In this document: positions 17,561-26,059 of the stretch, piece after piece
How the letters are laid out: each line of letters opens with the position of its first letter
How positions within the stretch are numbered: position 1 is the first letter of the stretch
Source: an uncultured Anaerovibrio sp.
GTDB taxonomy: Bacteria > Bacillota > Negativicutes > Selenomonadales > Selenomonadaceae
Direction: 5' to 3'
Assembly: GCF_947302755.1 (NCBI RefSeq)
Contig: NZ_CAMYWM010000005.1
Location: 1 to 49,931 of the forward strand
DNA length: 49,931 bases
Position numbers and translations under genes: made by a program
The notes under the pieces: model-generated
The model's input: only the letters and a program-made list of their open reading frames with translations
Told to the model about the DNA's origin: nothing
Databases searched by the model: none

Positions 17561-18101
17561 AACAGGAAAGGCCCTGGTGGGGGTTACCCTGCTCCTGCTG
17601 GCGGCTCTTATTGTATGGGCGGTAAACAGTATACCGGAACCGCCGGAGGATAGCGGCACCGGTCCGGAGCAGCGTATTGTGGATTTTGACGGCAATACCA
17701 TAAGTGAGGAAAGAAATGGTAAAATTATCTGGACAGTTACTGCCGAAGATATGAAAATGGATATTGATACCAGAGATGTTTCCCTTACCAATGTTAAGGT
17801 TACATACAATTTTGACGATGGCCTGACCTTGGTGCTGAAGGCTCCACAGGCTACCTATACGGACAGTACCCATCACTTGGTGATTGTAAACGGAGTGGAG
17901 GGGGAGTCCAGCGATGGCGGCCGGTTCTCCTGCAAGGAAATGGAATGGCTTTCCGATCAGGATATGTTGGCTATGAAGGGCGACGCCAGGATAGAATATG
18001 ATAAGGAGCAGCTGAAGGTGTATGGTGACCGGATCGAAAGCACCAATGGCTTTACAAAATATAAGGCCGTTGGCAATGCTCATCTGGAAAAGGGCAATTG
18101 A
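17553..18101 (+). CDS. lptC: LPS export protein LptC
   Basis: Bitopic inner-membrane protein that takes LPS from the LptB2FG transporter and passes it to LptA. An N-terminal membrane helix (residues about 8-26, ALVGVTLLLLAALIVWAV) is followed by a periplasmic beta-jellyroll domain recognisable by pattern (repeated short strands, LVLKAPQATYTDSTHHLVIVNG). 182 aa matches LptC. It overlaps the acyltransferase upstream and runs almost directly into lptA. The gene order lptC-lptA-lptB is itself strong evidence. Confidence 0.88.
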   Translation: MNKTGKALVGVTLLLLAALIVWAVNSIPEPPEDSGTGPEQRIVDFDGNTISEERNGKIIWTVTAEDMKMDIDTRDVSLTNVKVTYNFDDGLTLVLKAPQATYTDSTHHLVIVNGVEGESSDGGRFSCKEMEWLSDQDMLAMKGDARIEYDKEQLKVYGDRIESTNGFTKYKAVGNAHLEKGN

Positions 18102-18118
18102 GAATAGGAGATAGGGCT

Positions 18119-18814
18119 ATGAGCATAAAATTAAACATAAAAAAAGCAATTGTAATGGCCGGTATTGCTACAATGGCTGTGTCCGGTACCATTTATGCGG
18201 CTGATAATAATGAACCGGCAACCCTGGATGCCGAAGAGGTTGAATACGATATGAACACCGGATTGGCCAGTGCCAGGGGCAATGTGGTCATGACCAAGGG
18301 CGATGCCACTGTTACGGGAAATTATGCTGAGTATAACGCCAAGACCAAGGAGGGCAAGGTAAGCGGTGACGTGGTGGCCACCAAGGAGGATATGCGGGTA
18401 ACGGCGGATTTGGTAACCACTGACGGGCCTGACCACATGATTGCTGTTGGGTCAGTAAATGGTACAAAGGCAGATAATCACTTTATGGGACCAAGGGTGG
18501 AATATTTCCAGGAGGATGAACACCTGCTGATTCCAAGCGGAGGAAGCATTACATCGCCGGAGGGGACCTTTACTGCTGATTTCATCCATGGCTATTTACG
18601 GGACAAGCATATTGTGGGAAATGGCAATATACACCTGGTAAGTCCTAAAAATAATATGGAGGTCGGCGGCGACCAGATGGATTATTGGGGCGAGGAAAAT
18701 GGTAAGGCGGTTATTACCGGCAATGCCTGGGCTGTTCAGGACAATAATACCCTGAAAAGCAAGAAATTGACCGTGTATTTGGCTGATGACGGTAAGGCAT
18801 CGGTGAAGCAGTAG
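18119..18814 (+). CDS. lptA: Periplasmic LPS-binding protein LptA
   Basis: OstA/LptA-family periplasmic protein forming the bridge that carries LPS to the outer membrane. Signal peptide [20 protein letters not shown], cleaved near residue 25, is followed by beta-strand repeats such as [13 protein letters not shown] and [16 protein letters not shown]. The start is ATG 18119 with AGGAG 8 nt upstream. The ORF-track start at 18098 overlaps the lptC stop and lacks a site. The length of about 231 aa is longer than E. coli LptA (185 aa), suggesting extra jellyroll strands. No lptD is in the window. Confidence 0.9.
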   Translation: MSIKLNIKKAIVMAGIATMAVSGTIYAADNNEPATLDAEEVEYDMNTGLASARGNVVMTKGDATVTGNYAEYNAKTKEGKVSGDVVATKEDMRVTADLVTTDGPDHMIAVGSVNGTKADNHFMGPRVEYFQEDEHLLIPSGGSITSPEGTFTADFIHGYLRDKHIVGNGNIHLVSPKNNMEVGGDQMDYWGEENGKAVITGNAWAVQDNNTLKSKKLTVYLADDGKASVKQ

Positions 18815-18827
18815 GAGGTCTGCGGCA

Positions 18828-19547
18828 TTGAATATTGAGGCCAGAAACTTAGTTAAGACATATAAAAAGCGCAATGTGGTGGATGGGATTTCCCTCAGTG
18901 TGAATAAGGGGGAAATCGTGGGCCTGCTGGGGCCCAATGGAGCCGGAAAGACCACCACCTTCTATATGATTGTGGGCCTGGAAAAGCCCACCCGTGGTGA
19001 GGTTTATTTATCTGATATCCCCATTGGGGATATGCCTATGTACAAGCGGTCCCGGCTGGGTATCAGCTACCTGGCCCAGGAGGCATCCATATTCCGCAAT
19101 CTGACCGTCGAGGAAAATATCATGTCCATTTTGGAGGGCACCATAAAGGACAAGGCCACCCGGCGGAAAAAGGTTCAGGAGCTGCTGGAGGAATTCCACG
19201 TATCCCACGTCATAGATCGGTTGGGAACGGAGCTGTCCGGCGGTGAGCGGCGACGGGTGGAAATCGCCCGGTGCCTTGCCCTGGAGCCCCAGTTTATCCT
19301 GTTGGATGAGCCCTTTGCAGGAGTTGACCCCTTGGCTGTAGCTGATATTCAGGGAATTATTAAATACCTTCAGGAGCGGGGGATGGGAATTCTTATAACC
19401 GACCACAATGTCAGGGAGACCCTGCATATAGTTGATCGGGCCTATATCCTCAACAACGGTAAAATCCTCCTGGAGGGGGACAGTAATACAATAGCAAACA
19501 GTGAATTGGCCAAGCGGTTCTATCTTGGTAATGATTTTACTTTATAA
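18828..19547 (+). CDS. lptB: LPS export ATPase LptB
   Basis: Cytoplasmic ATPase of the LptB2FG transporter that extracts LPS from the inner membrane. Walker [24 protein letters not shown] signature, Walker [14 protein letters not shown] and the H-loop TDHNVRET are all present. 239 aa is standard. The start codon is TTG 18828, 9 nt after AGGAGG. It sits between lptA and the LptF-type permease. Confidence 0.95.
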   Translation: MNIEARNLVKTYKKRNVVDGISLSVNKGEIVGLLGPNGAGKTTTFYMIVGLEKPTRGEVYLSDIPIGDMPMYKRSRLGISYLAQEASIFRNLTVEENIMSILEGTIKDKATRRKKVQELLEEFHVSHVIDRLGTELSGGERRRVEIARCLALEPQFILLDEPFAGVDPLAVADIQGIIKYLQERGMGILITDHNVRETLHIVDRAYILNNGKILLEGDSNTIANSELAKRFYLGNDFTL

Positions 19548-19560
19548 TAGGGGTAAGAGG

Positions 19561-20652
19561 ATGCAGATTAGAATTTTAGATAAATACATATTTAAAGAGG
19601 TTTTTAAGACCTTTATATTTGGTATATGTGCATTTTCTGCCGTATTCATCGGTTCAGGAACATTGTTCCGTATTGCACAATATATTACGGAGTACGGTGC
19701 ATCCCTGGCGTCTGTGGCCAAGATTTTCGTATTGAGCCTACCAGGGGTTATTATTTGGACCTTTCCCATGTCCATGCTGCTGTCGGGGCTGCTGACCATT
19801 GGCCGCCTGTCCGGTAACAGTGAAATCACCGCCATGAAGTCCTGCGGTATCAGCTTTTATCGGATTGCGGCTCCGGCCGTTATTTTGGGAGCCTTTGTCA
19901 GCGTGTTTGCTGTTTATTTCAGCGAATACATTGTACCCTGGTCCAATGAGGCCTACAGCTACGTTCTTAATTACGAAATAAGGGGGAATTTGGCCCCCCA
20001 GTCCCAGGAGCATATTATTATAAAGGACATAAAAAACGGTAATATTGAAAATCTTATTTATGCCCGTAAGTACGACGCCATCAGCAACAAGATGCTGGGC
20101 ATCACCATGCAGTCCTTTGAAAAAGGGGTGCTGAGCCATGTGGAGAATGCCGAATACGCTGATTGGCAGAATAATCAGTGGACCATGCATCAGGGCATTA
20201 TCTATGATGTATCCAGCGGGGAAGCCAGTCATACCATGCACTTTGAGACCCAGGTGCTGCCGGTCAGCGAAAGTCCAAAGGAAATTATCCGCGAACAGAA
20301 GAAGCCGGAGGAAATGTCCATGACTGAGCTGACGGCCCAGATTGAAATCATGAAAAGCCAGTATGTAAATACGGCCAAGCTGGAAACCGAGCTGTATCAG
20401 CGGATTACCATTCCGATGGCCAGCCTGATTTTCACTTTGGTGGCCGTTCCTCTGGGGATGCAGCCCAACAGAAACAGCTCCTCCCGGGGATTTGTAATAA
20501 GTATTATTATTATCTTCATTTACTACAGCCTGATGACCATGGCCGGGGCCATTGCCCAGGGCGGAACTATTCCACCGATTATTGCGGTATGGCTGCCTAA
20601 TATTGTGGGACTTATTGCCGGCAGCTGGCTTATGTACAGGGCGGCAAAGTAA
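19561..20652 (+). CDS. lptF: LptF/LptG-family LPS transport permease
   Basis: YjgP/YjgQ permease that works with LptB. Six membrane helices are expected: three near the N-terminus (IFKEVFKTFIFGICAFSAVF..., LSLPGVIIWTFPMSMLLSGLL, AAPAVILGAFVSVFAVYF) and three at the C-terminus (ITIPMASLIFTLVAVPLGM onward), flanking a periplasmic beta-jellyroll. The start ATG 19561 is preferred. The track start at 19501 lies inside lptB. Only one permease gene is present, so it may form a homodimer or its partner lies elsewhere. F versus G cannot be decided. Confidence 0.87.
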   Translation: MQIRILDKYIFKEVFKTFIFGICAFSAVFIGSGTLFRIAQYITEYGASLASVAKIFVLSLPGVIIWTFPMSMLLSGLLTIGRLSGNSEITAMKSCGISFYRIAAPAVILGAFVSVFAVYFSEYIVPWSNEAYSYVLNYEIRGNLAPQSQEHIIIKDIKNGNIENLIYARKYDAISNKMLGITMQSFEKGVLSHVENAEYADWQNNQWTMHQGIIYDVSSGEASHTMHFETQVLPVSESPKEIIREQKKPEEMSMTELTAQIEIMKSQYVNTAKLETELYQRITIPMASLIFTLVAVPLGMQPNRNSSSRGFVISIIIIFIYYSLMTMAGAIAQGGTIPPIIAVWLPNIVGLIAGSWLMYRAAK

Positions 20653-20695
20653 TGGACAGTATTCAGTTTATTTTATGGAAGGAAGTGACTTCGTC

Positions 20696-21904
20696 GTGTA
20701 TGGCCTGTTTTTAATAGTGGTTCTGGTAATCGTGGGCGGAGCCATAGCCTTCATTGGTGACAGATTGGGGTCCAGGGTAGGTAAGAAGAAGCTGACGATT
20801 TTCGGCCTTAGACCAAGGCATACCTCCATATTGGTGACTATACTTACGGGAATAAGCATTACTACCATGACCCTGGCCGTAATGGCCACTGTGTCGGAAA
20901 ACGTGCGCACGGCCCTGTTTGGCATGGAGCAGCTGCGTCATAATATGGGGGAAATGGAAAACCGTCTGGCCTATGCCTCCCAGGAGTTGGAGAAGGCCAA
21001 GGGGGAGCAGGCCAAGACCGATGAAACTCTGCTGAAGACCCGCAGTGATCTGGAGCAGCTCATGGATCAGCGGCGTGAGCTGGAGCAGCGGGCTGATGAG
21101 CTGCAACGGGGCAATGATGCCCTTGAAGCCGCCAAAGCGGAGCTGATGACGGAAAACAGCAGTCTGACCCTTCTAAATCAGGATTTGGAGGAGGATAATG
21201 CCAAGCTGGCAGGTACCAATCGCCAATTGGAGGAGCGGAATGACAGTCTGACTGCCGGTATTCAAATAATGCGGGAGGGGGATATTGCTTTCCGGGCCGG
21301 TGAGGTCCTGTCCAGCGGGGTGGTACAGTGTGGCCGCACCCAGGAGGAGACCATGAAGGATCTCCGTGCGCTGACGGATATCGCCAGGGAAAATATTGCA
21401 GCCCGGCTGGGGGACAAGGCTTCGGAGCAGGAGAAGCAGATTTGGGTTTTGGAGTCCGACTATGAATATGCCTCCAAGGTTATTTCCGAAAGCAAGGTTG
21501 ATATGGTGGTACGGGTTGCCTCCATTGGCAATCTGGTTCGTGGTGAGGATGTGCGGACGGTGCTGCAGCTATATCGAAACAAACGGGTATTTAATGATGG
21601 AGAGCTGATTGCTACTAAAGCCGTTCATATCAATGTGAATAAGGAAAATGAATTGAATGAGGCAATGACCGGCTTTTTGCGTAATATTAACCTGTTGGCC
21701 ACCCAAAGAGGGGTGTTGGCTGATCCGATTTCCGGCAACGTGGGAACCGTCGAAGGGGAAGAAATATACGATGCCATTGATGCCCTGCGGACAGCCCGTG
21801 GCAATGCCACAATTTACGCCTATGCCAAGGGAACCTGTGACGTATTGGGTCCTTTGCGGATAAAGCTGAAAATTATTGCATCCGGTGTAGTGGGGGCTTT
21901 TTAG
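20696..21904 (+). CDS. DUF3084-family membrane coiled-coil protein
   Basis: Unknown function. The start GTG 20696 gives the family-like N-terminus VYGLFLIVVLVIVGGAIAFIGDRLGSRVGKKKLTIFG, with AAGGAAG about 10 nt upstream. The ORF-track start at 20552 lies inside lptF. Two membrane helices (about residues 4-20 and 40-62) precede a long heptad-rich coiled coil (about 75-205, LEQLMDQRRELEQRADEL...), then a mixed alpha/beta C-terminal domain (about 205-402). The name DUF3084 is from memory of the family pattern. The place directly after the lpt genes, and its membrane coiled coil, suggest a role in the cell envelope, but this is inference. Confidence 0.7.
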   Translation: MYGLFLIVVLVIVGGAIAFIGDRLGSRVGKKKLTIFGLRPRHTSILVTILTGISITTMTLAVMATVSENVRTALFGMEQLRHNMGEMENRLAYASQELEKAKGEQAKTDETLLKTRSDLEQLMDQRRELEQRADELQRGNDALEAAKAELMTENSSLTLLNQDLEEDNAKLAGTNRQLEERNDSLTAGIQIMREGDIAFRAGEVLSSGVVQCGRTQEETMKDLRALTDIARENIAARLGDKASEQEKQIWVLESDYEYASKVISESKVDMVVRVASIGNLVRGEDVRTVLQLYRNKRVFNDGELIATKAVHINVNKENELNEAMTGFLRNINLLATQRGVLADPISGNVGTVEGEEIYDAIDALRTARGNATIYAYAKGTCDVLGPLRIKLKIIASGVVGAF

Positions 21905-21924
21905 TATACTGACAGATGTTCAAT

Positions 21925-21977
21925 AAGGTAGAGACTGATTGTCTTAACGCTTGGCGAAGGACAGCAGTCTCTACCTT
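21925..21977 (+). terminator. Long hairpin between the DUF3084 gene and the next ORF
   Basis: AAGGTAGAGACTG (21925-21937) pairs perfectly with CAGTCTCTACCTT (21965-21977), with GTC/GAC pairing inside. Only CTTTGATTG follows, so it may be a processing site or attenuator rather than an efficient terminator. Confidence 0.45.
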
Positions 21978-22002
21978 TGATTGATATACAGGAGTATTTA
22001 TT

Positions 22003-22422
22003 GTGAGTGGGCAGATATTAGTAAATAGTATTTTGGCGGTGGATCCCGGGCGGGATAAATGTGGGGTGGCGGCTGTGTCCGGCAATGGTGAAGTGCTGTA
22101 CCGGCAGGTGACAGAAACGGCCTCATTACCCGCTATAATCCGCAATTTAAAGGGGGAATACGGGGCTGATATACTGGTAATCGGCAACGGAACTACCAGC
22201 GGGGAAGCCCAGAGGCGGATAAAGGCTGAATGTCCGGAGCTGCAGCTGGTGGAGGTGGACGAATACTTTACCACCCAGCTGGCCCGCCGGGAATATTGGC
22301 AGGCAAATCCACCCCGTGGCTGGCGGCGGCTGCTGCCCACCAGTATGCAGGTACCGCCGGAGCCGGTGGATGATTTTGTGGCGGTTATTTTAGCCAGACG
22401 ATATTTGGATAGTATGCATTAG
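22003..22422 (+). CDS. RNase H-fold protein (YqgF/RuvX-like)
   Basis: Small protein with the start of a resolvase-like RNase H fold: ILAVDPGRDKCGVAAVSG (first acidic strand, D at about residue 14), LVIGNGTTSGEAQRRI (second strand) and EVDEYFTT (Glu/Asp strand), ending VDDFVAVILARRYL. This order (D...E..D...D) resembles YqgF/RuvX and RuvC nucleases. The true YqgF of the genome is probably elsewhere, so this would be a paralogue. GTG 22003 has CAGGAG 8 nt upstream. The substrate is unknown. It sits between the DUF3084 gene and dCMP deaminase. Confidence 0.6.
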   Translation: MSGQILVNSILAVDPGRDKCGVAAVSGNGEVLYRQVTETASLPAIIRNLKGEYGADILVIGNGTTSGEAQRRIKAECPELQLVEVDEYFTTQLARREYWQANPPRGWRRLLPTSMQVPPEPVDDFVAVILARRYLDSMH

Positions 22423-22447
22423 AGTAAGGACCAGAGGGGGAGAAAAT

Positions 22448-22906
22448 ATGGCTGATGCAGTAAAACGACCGGAGTGGAATGAATATTTTCTGGATATTTC
22501 CAAGGCTGTGGGGAAGCGGTCTACCTGCCTGAGACGGAAGTATGGGGCAATTATTGTGAAGGACAGGATTATTGTCAGCACCGGCTATAATGGGGCCCCC
22601 AGGGGGGAGGCCAACTGTATTGATACGGGCTTGTGCGAGCGCCAGCGCCTGGGCATTAAGCCAGGGCAGAATTACGAGCTGTGCGTGGCAGTTCATGCCG
22701 AGCAGAATGCCATTATCAACGGTGATCCGGAGAAAATGAAGGGGGCCACAGCCTATATTGTGGGCTACAATGCAGATGGTACCCTGGCCAGCGGCAAGCC
22801 ATGCCTCCTGTGCCGCCGCATGCTCCGCAATGCCATGCTGGACAAGGTGATTTATCTGGAGTCAGACGGGTCAGTGGTGGAGGTAGAACCGAAGGATATC
22901 AAGTGA
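22448..22906 (+). CDS. dCMP deaminase family protein
   Basis: Zinc cytidine-deaminase fold enzyme converting dCMP to dUMP for thymidylate supply. The family is also annotated as ComE operon protein 2. The zinc and proton-shuttle motif HAEQN and the second motif PCLLCRRML are present, and SGYNGAPRG-like text (STGYNGAPRG) is typical of dCMP rather than cytosine deaminases. 152 aa is normal. A strong AGAGGGGGAG site precedes ATG 22448. The long palindrome 22914-23090 begins 8 nt after its stop. Confidence 0.88.
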   Translation: MADAVKRPEWNEYFLDISKAVGKRSTCLRRKYGAIIVKDRIIVSTGYNGAPRGEANCIDTGLCERQRLGIKPGQNYELCVAVHAEQNAIINGDPEKMKGATAYIVGYNADGTLASGKPCLLCRRMLRNAMLDKVIYLESDGSVVEVEPKDIK

Positions 22907-22913
22907 TAAACAG

Positions 22914-23090
22914 ATGGTCATACTTAGTGTCACGACGGTCATGAGTCTAAAGCTGTTTGTCCGATTTATATAGTGAAAAAAATCATAACTCGCTTCGCTC
23001 AAACAAATGATTTTTTTCACTAATATTAAGGTGCGGACAAAAGGGCTTCTTAACGACTCATGCCCTAAGTGTTCCACTAAGTATGACCAT
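22914..23090. repeat. Long nested palindrome with conserved loop (copy 1)
   Basis: Four nested stems: ATGGTCATACTTAGTG (22914-22929) with its exact complement at 23075-23090, CATGAGTC (22940-22947) with GACTCATG (23055-23062), TTTGTCCG (22956-22963) with CGGACAAA (23034-23041), and TAGTGAAAAAAATCAT (22971-22986) with ATGATTTTTTTCACTA (23007-23022). The 20-nt loop is AACTCGCTTCGCTCAAACAA. It fills most of the 313-nt spacer between dCMP deaminase and wecA. No ORF is seen there. A decayed copy of the 16544 hairpin lies at 23121-23151. Confidence 0.9.
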
Positions 23091-23219
23091 TTAATTTTAC
23101 CTATATACCCGTTAATATCGGACGAAAGCCCCTATACTTTCATCTTGCTTATCTGGTTGACATAGTTTATTTAGTGGAGTAAAATTGGTTTGTTCTAAAG
23201 AAAGCAGGTGACCTTTTGT

Positions 23220-24257
23220 ATGCCAAATTTTATTTGGGCATTGTTGATTGCCCTGGTGGTATCCCTTGTTATTACCCCGGTGGTTATCCTTTTTGCAGAT
23301 AAAACCGGTGCCATGGATGCACCTGATGCCAGAAAAGTTCATAAAAAGCCTATTCCCCGCATCGGCGGCTTGGGCATTTATATTGCCTTTATGACAGGAG
23401 TCTTGGGTACTCTGCAGCTTGATTTGCTGCCGGAGGATGTACAGTCCGGCGTTATCGGCTTATTGGTGGGGGCAACCCTGATTGTTATTCTTGGCTTAAT
23501 CGACGATTACAAAAATCTGCCGCCCAAGGTGAAGCTCCTGGGGCAGATTGTGGCAGCAGGGGTTCTGGTAGCTTTTGGCGTACAGATTGATTTCGTGGCA
23601 GATCCCTTTGGCGATTATTTTTATCTGGAATATTTTGCGGTTCCGGCCACCCTATTTTGGATTGTGGGGCTGACCAATACCGTCAATTTAATAGATGGCC
23701 TGGATGGACTGGCGGCCGGTGTAGCAACCATTGCTTCCATTACTATTCTGCTGGTGGCCATTCAGAACTCCTTTGTGCTGGTGACCATTGTTACTGCAGC
23801 CTTGGCAGGAGCCGCCATTGGCTTCCTGTGGTATAACTTTAATCCGGCAAAGATTTTTATGGGAGATACGGGCAGTATGTTCCTAGGCTTTGTATTGGCC
23901 GGAATTTCTGTAATAGGGGCAGTCAAGAGTGCAGCTACCATTGCCCTTATAGTGCCAATTTTGGCTTTGGGTGTGCCTATCATGGATACCTCCTTTGCCA
24001 TTATTCGCCGTTATCGTGGCGGTGTGCCAATCTTCAAGCCTGACAAGGGCCATCTTCATCATCGCCTGCTGGACATGGGCTTTAATCAGCGTCAGGCCGT
24101 ATTGCTGATGTATGTAATCAGTGCCATGCTGGGCATGAGTGCAGTGCTTCTCAATGAGGTATCCGGCGGTATTGCTGTTGCCATCGTTGTGGCAGTGCTG
24201 CTGGTGGTGTTTGTTGGTGCGAAAAAGCTGGGGATTCTCAGAATGAAGAATCCGTGA
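23220..24257 (+). CDS. wecA: Undecaprenyl-phosphate N-acetylglucosaminyl-1-phosphate transferase
   Basis: WecA/TagO/MraY-family polytopic enzyme that moves GlcNAc-1-phosphate from UDP-GlcNAc to undecaprenyl phosphate, starting O-antigen or other surface-glycan synthesis. About ten or eleven hydrophobic helices. Conserved cytoplasmic loops: [25 protein letters not shown] (Mg-binding Asp pair), [21 protein letters not shown] and HLHHRL. The length is 346 aa. ATG 23220 has AGGTGA 8 nt upstream. The track start GTG 23208 lies in that site and is unlikely. It is followed 47 nt later by wecB. Confidence 0.88.
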   Translation: MPNFIWALLIALVVSLVITPVVILFADKTGAMDAPDARKVHKKPIPRIGGLGIYIAFMTGVLGTLQLDLLPEDVQSGVIGLLVGATLIVILGLIDDYKNLPPKVKLLGQIVAAGVLVAFGVQIDFVADPFGDYFYLEYFAVPATLFWIVGLTNTVNLIDGLDGLAAGVATIASITILLVAIQNSFVLVTIVTAALAGAAIGFLWYNFNPAKIFMGDTGSMFLGFVLAGISVIGAVKSAATIALIVPILALGVPIMDTSFAIIRRYRGGVPIFKPDKGHLHHRLLDMGFNQRQAVLLMYVISAMLGMSAVLLNEVSGGIAVAIVVAVLLVVFVGAKKLGILRMKNP

Positions 24258-24304
24258 TTGCCAGTAATTTATAATTAGTATATTGTATGTGGAAGGGGAT
24301 TATG

Positions 24305-25465
24305 ATGGGTAAAAAAATTAAAGTTATGACCGTGTTTGGTACCCGCCCAGAAGCAATTAAAATGGCTCCGGTAGTGTTGGAGCTGGCTAAACATCCTGAA
24401 GAAATTCAACCGGTGGTGGCGGTTACTGCCCAGCATCGTGATATGCTGGATCAGGTGTTGAATTTGTTCCATATCAGGCCGGATTATGATTTGGATATTA
24501 TGGCTGCCGGTCAGACCTTATTTGATATTACCTCCCGGGCTATGATGGGCCTGGATAAGGTGTTGCAGAAGGAAAAGCCCGATATTGTGCTGGTACATGG
24601 TGATACTACCACCACCTTTGCCGGTGCACTGGCCGCCTATTATCATCAGACGGCAGTGGGCCATGTGGAGGCTGGGCTGAGAACCCACAATAAATATTCG
24701 CCATTCCCGGAGGAAATGAACCGCAGGCTTACCGGCTCCATTGCGGATATGCATTTTGCCCCTACCAATACCTCCGAGAGCAACCTTTTGGCAGAATCCA
24801 TCAATAAGGAAAGCATTTTTGTTACCGGCAACACGGTTATTGATGCTCTGCATAAAACTGTCCGGGAGGATTTTGTTTTTGAGAACGATACCCTTCAGAG
24901 CATTGACTACAGAAATAAGCGGATAATTCTTGTTACCACCCACCGCCGCGAAAATCTGGGTGAACCCATGCGCAACGTATACAAGGCTCTGCGTCAGCTC
25001 ACTGAGGAATTTGAGGATGTGGAGATTGTCTTCCCGGTTCATAAGAACCCGAAGGTTCGTGAGGTAGTTAAGGAAGAATTGGGGGGCCATGACAAGGTTT
25101 ACCTCATTGATCCCTTGGATTACGAGCCCTTTGCCAATTTGATGCACAGGGCCTATATGATTCTCACTGACTCCGGTGGCGTTCAGGAGGAGGCCCCAGC
25201 CCTTGGCAAGCCGGTGCTGGTGCTGCGTGATACCACAGAGCGGCCTGAGGCCGTGGAGGCTGGTACCGTTAAGCTCATTGGTACTGATGAAGGGGTGGTA
25301 TATGAGGAAGCCAAGAAGCTGCTGACGGATAGGCAGGAATATAACAGCATGGCTGAGGCCTGCAATCCATATGGTGACGGCCAGGCATCCCGTCGTATTG
25401 TGGAGGCTATTCTCCATAAGTATGGAAAGGGTCATGCCAAGCCAGACCGCTTTGTGGCCAAATAA
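24305..25465 (+). CDS. wecB: UDP-N-acetylglucosamine 2-epimerase (non-hydrolysing)
   Basis: Converts UDP-GlcNAc to UDP-ManNAc for surface polysaccharide precursors. GT-B-like fold with the N-terminal signature FGTRPEAIKMAPV, VHGDTTTTFAGALAAYY, VEAGLRT, HRRENLG and DSGGVQEEAP. About 386 aa, normal. ATG 24305, the second of two tandem ATGs, is best spaced after GGAAGGGG and gives the family-typical MGKKIKVMTVFGTRPEA. The pairing with wecA points to an undecaprenyl-linked glycan. The rest of that pathway is not in the window. Confidence 0.94.
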   Translation: MGKKIKVMTVFGTRPEAIKMAPVVLELAKHPEEIQPVVAVTAQHRDMLDQVLNLFHIRPDYDLDIMAAGQTLFDITSRAMMGLDKVLQKEKPDIVLVHGDTTTTFAGALAAYYHQTAVGHVEAGLRTHNKYSPFPEEMNRRLTGSIADMHFAPTNTSESNLLAESINKESIFVTGNTVIDALHKTVREDFVFENDTLQSIDYRNKRIILVTTHRRENLGEPMRNVYKALRQLTEEFEDVEIVFPVHKNPKVREVVKEELGGHDKVYLIDPLDYEPFANLMHRAYMILTDSGGVQEEAPALGKPVLVLRDTTERPEAVEAGTVKLIGTDEGVVYEEAKKLLTDRQEYNSMAEACNPYGDGQASRRIVEAILHKYGKGHAKPDRFVAK

Positions 25466-25478
25466 TTTCATGATGTTG

Positions 25479-25508
25479 AGGACTGCGTTATCCGTGGTCC
25501 TTTTTTTA
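25479..25508 (+). terminator. Terminator after wecB
   Basis: AGGAC (25479-25483) pairs with GTCCT (25497-25501), followed by TTTTTTTATTT. It ends the wecA-wecB unit. Confidence 0.65.
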
Positions 25509-25530
25509 TTTGTTACAATGTGGGTCCTGT

Positions 25531-25719
25531 CATGGAATAGGCCATTCATTTGCTTCGCTAGTGCCACATCAATTTATTTATCGGCTTAAAGATGGTATGG
25601 ACGGACTTAGTAACCGTCCGCCACATCACAGTGGCTTCGATGAGTTTATTACAGATGTGTCATTTTTGAGCTTCGCATGCTTCATGTCCTTATTCCATGC
25701 CACCCACAGTTATTGCACA
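25531..25719. repeat. Complex palindromic region, gene-free
   Basis: Several stems are visible: CATGGAATA (25531-25539) with TATTCCATG (25691-25699), CACATC with GATGTG inside, GGACGG-ACTTAGTAA-CCGTCC as a perfect small hairpin near 25608-25628, and TGTCCTTAT with ATAAGGACA near 25686-25728. The stems partly exclude each other. With the next element this explains the ~590-nt gap before the ATP synthase operon. The 70-aa ORF on the track here is an accident of the repeats. Confidence 0.55.
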
Positions 25720-25734
25720 TAAGGACAGGGGGGC

Positions 25735-25889
25735 TTACTGGAGCACTTAGGTCATTAATCCCTAAGAAAGGCTTTTTGTCCGTACATCAATTTTAGTGAA
25801 AAATTTCATTTGTCTGAGGGAAGGGTGTTATGATTTTTTCACTATTTAAAGGGGACAAAAAATTAGGGCCATGACCGTCGCGACAGTAA
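25735..25889. repeat. Long nested palindrome, inverted relative of copy 1
   Basis: Stems: TTACTG (25735-25740) with CAGTAA (25884-25889), GGTCAT (25750-25755) with ATGACC (25871-25876), CCTAA (25761-25765) with TTAGG (25863-25867), TTTTTGTCC (25773-25781) with GGACAAAAA (25853-25861), and TAGTGAAAAA..CAT (25794-25809) with ATGATTTTTTCACTA (25830-25844). The loop TTGTCTGAGGGAAGGGTGTT is the complement of the conserved loop with four changes. Right-hand text (GGACAAA.., CATGACCGTCG) matches the complement of the copy-1 left arm, so this is copy 1's relative in opposite orientation. Confidence 0.8.
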
Positions 25890-25977
25890 CCACCACCTGC
25901 CCCTTTACATGAGAACCATAAATAGAAATTATGAGAATATTAATATGAAATTATTTTCATAAATTTAGTAGAATTGT

Positions 25978-26005
25978 TTCACAAATAAAGGAAATTTGCT
26001 ATAAT
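25978..26005 (+). promoter_or_regulatory. Promoter for the ATP synthase region
   Basis: TTCACA (25978-25983), a 16-nt spacer and TATAAT (26000-26005) preceded by TGC (extended -10). It lies 55 nt upstream of the first small atp gene. One of the best promoter matches in the window. Confidence 0.65.
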
Positions 26006-26059
26006 TTCAAGTGTTGCAAATTGTACAGATATTTCAATTGGCAAAGGCAGGTGAAAACC

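Noticed and set aside
25510-25722. 70-aa plus-strand ORF before the ATP synthase genes
   Set aside because: It lies wholly inside the palindromic block, has no ribosome site, and its composition follows the repeats.
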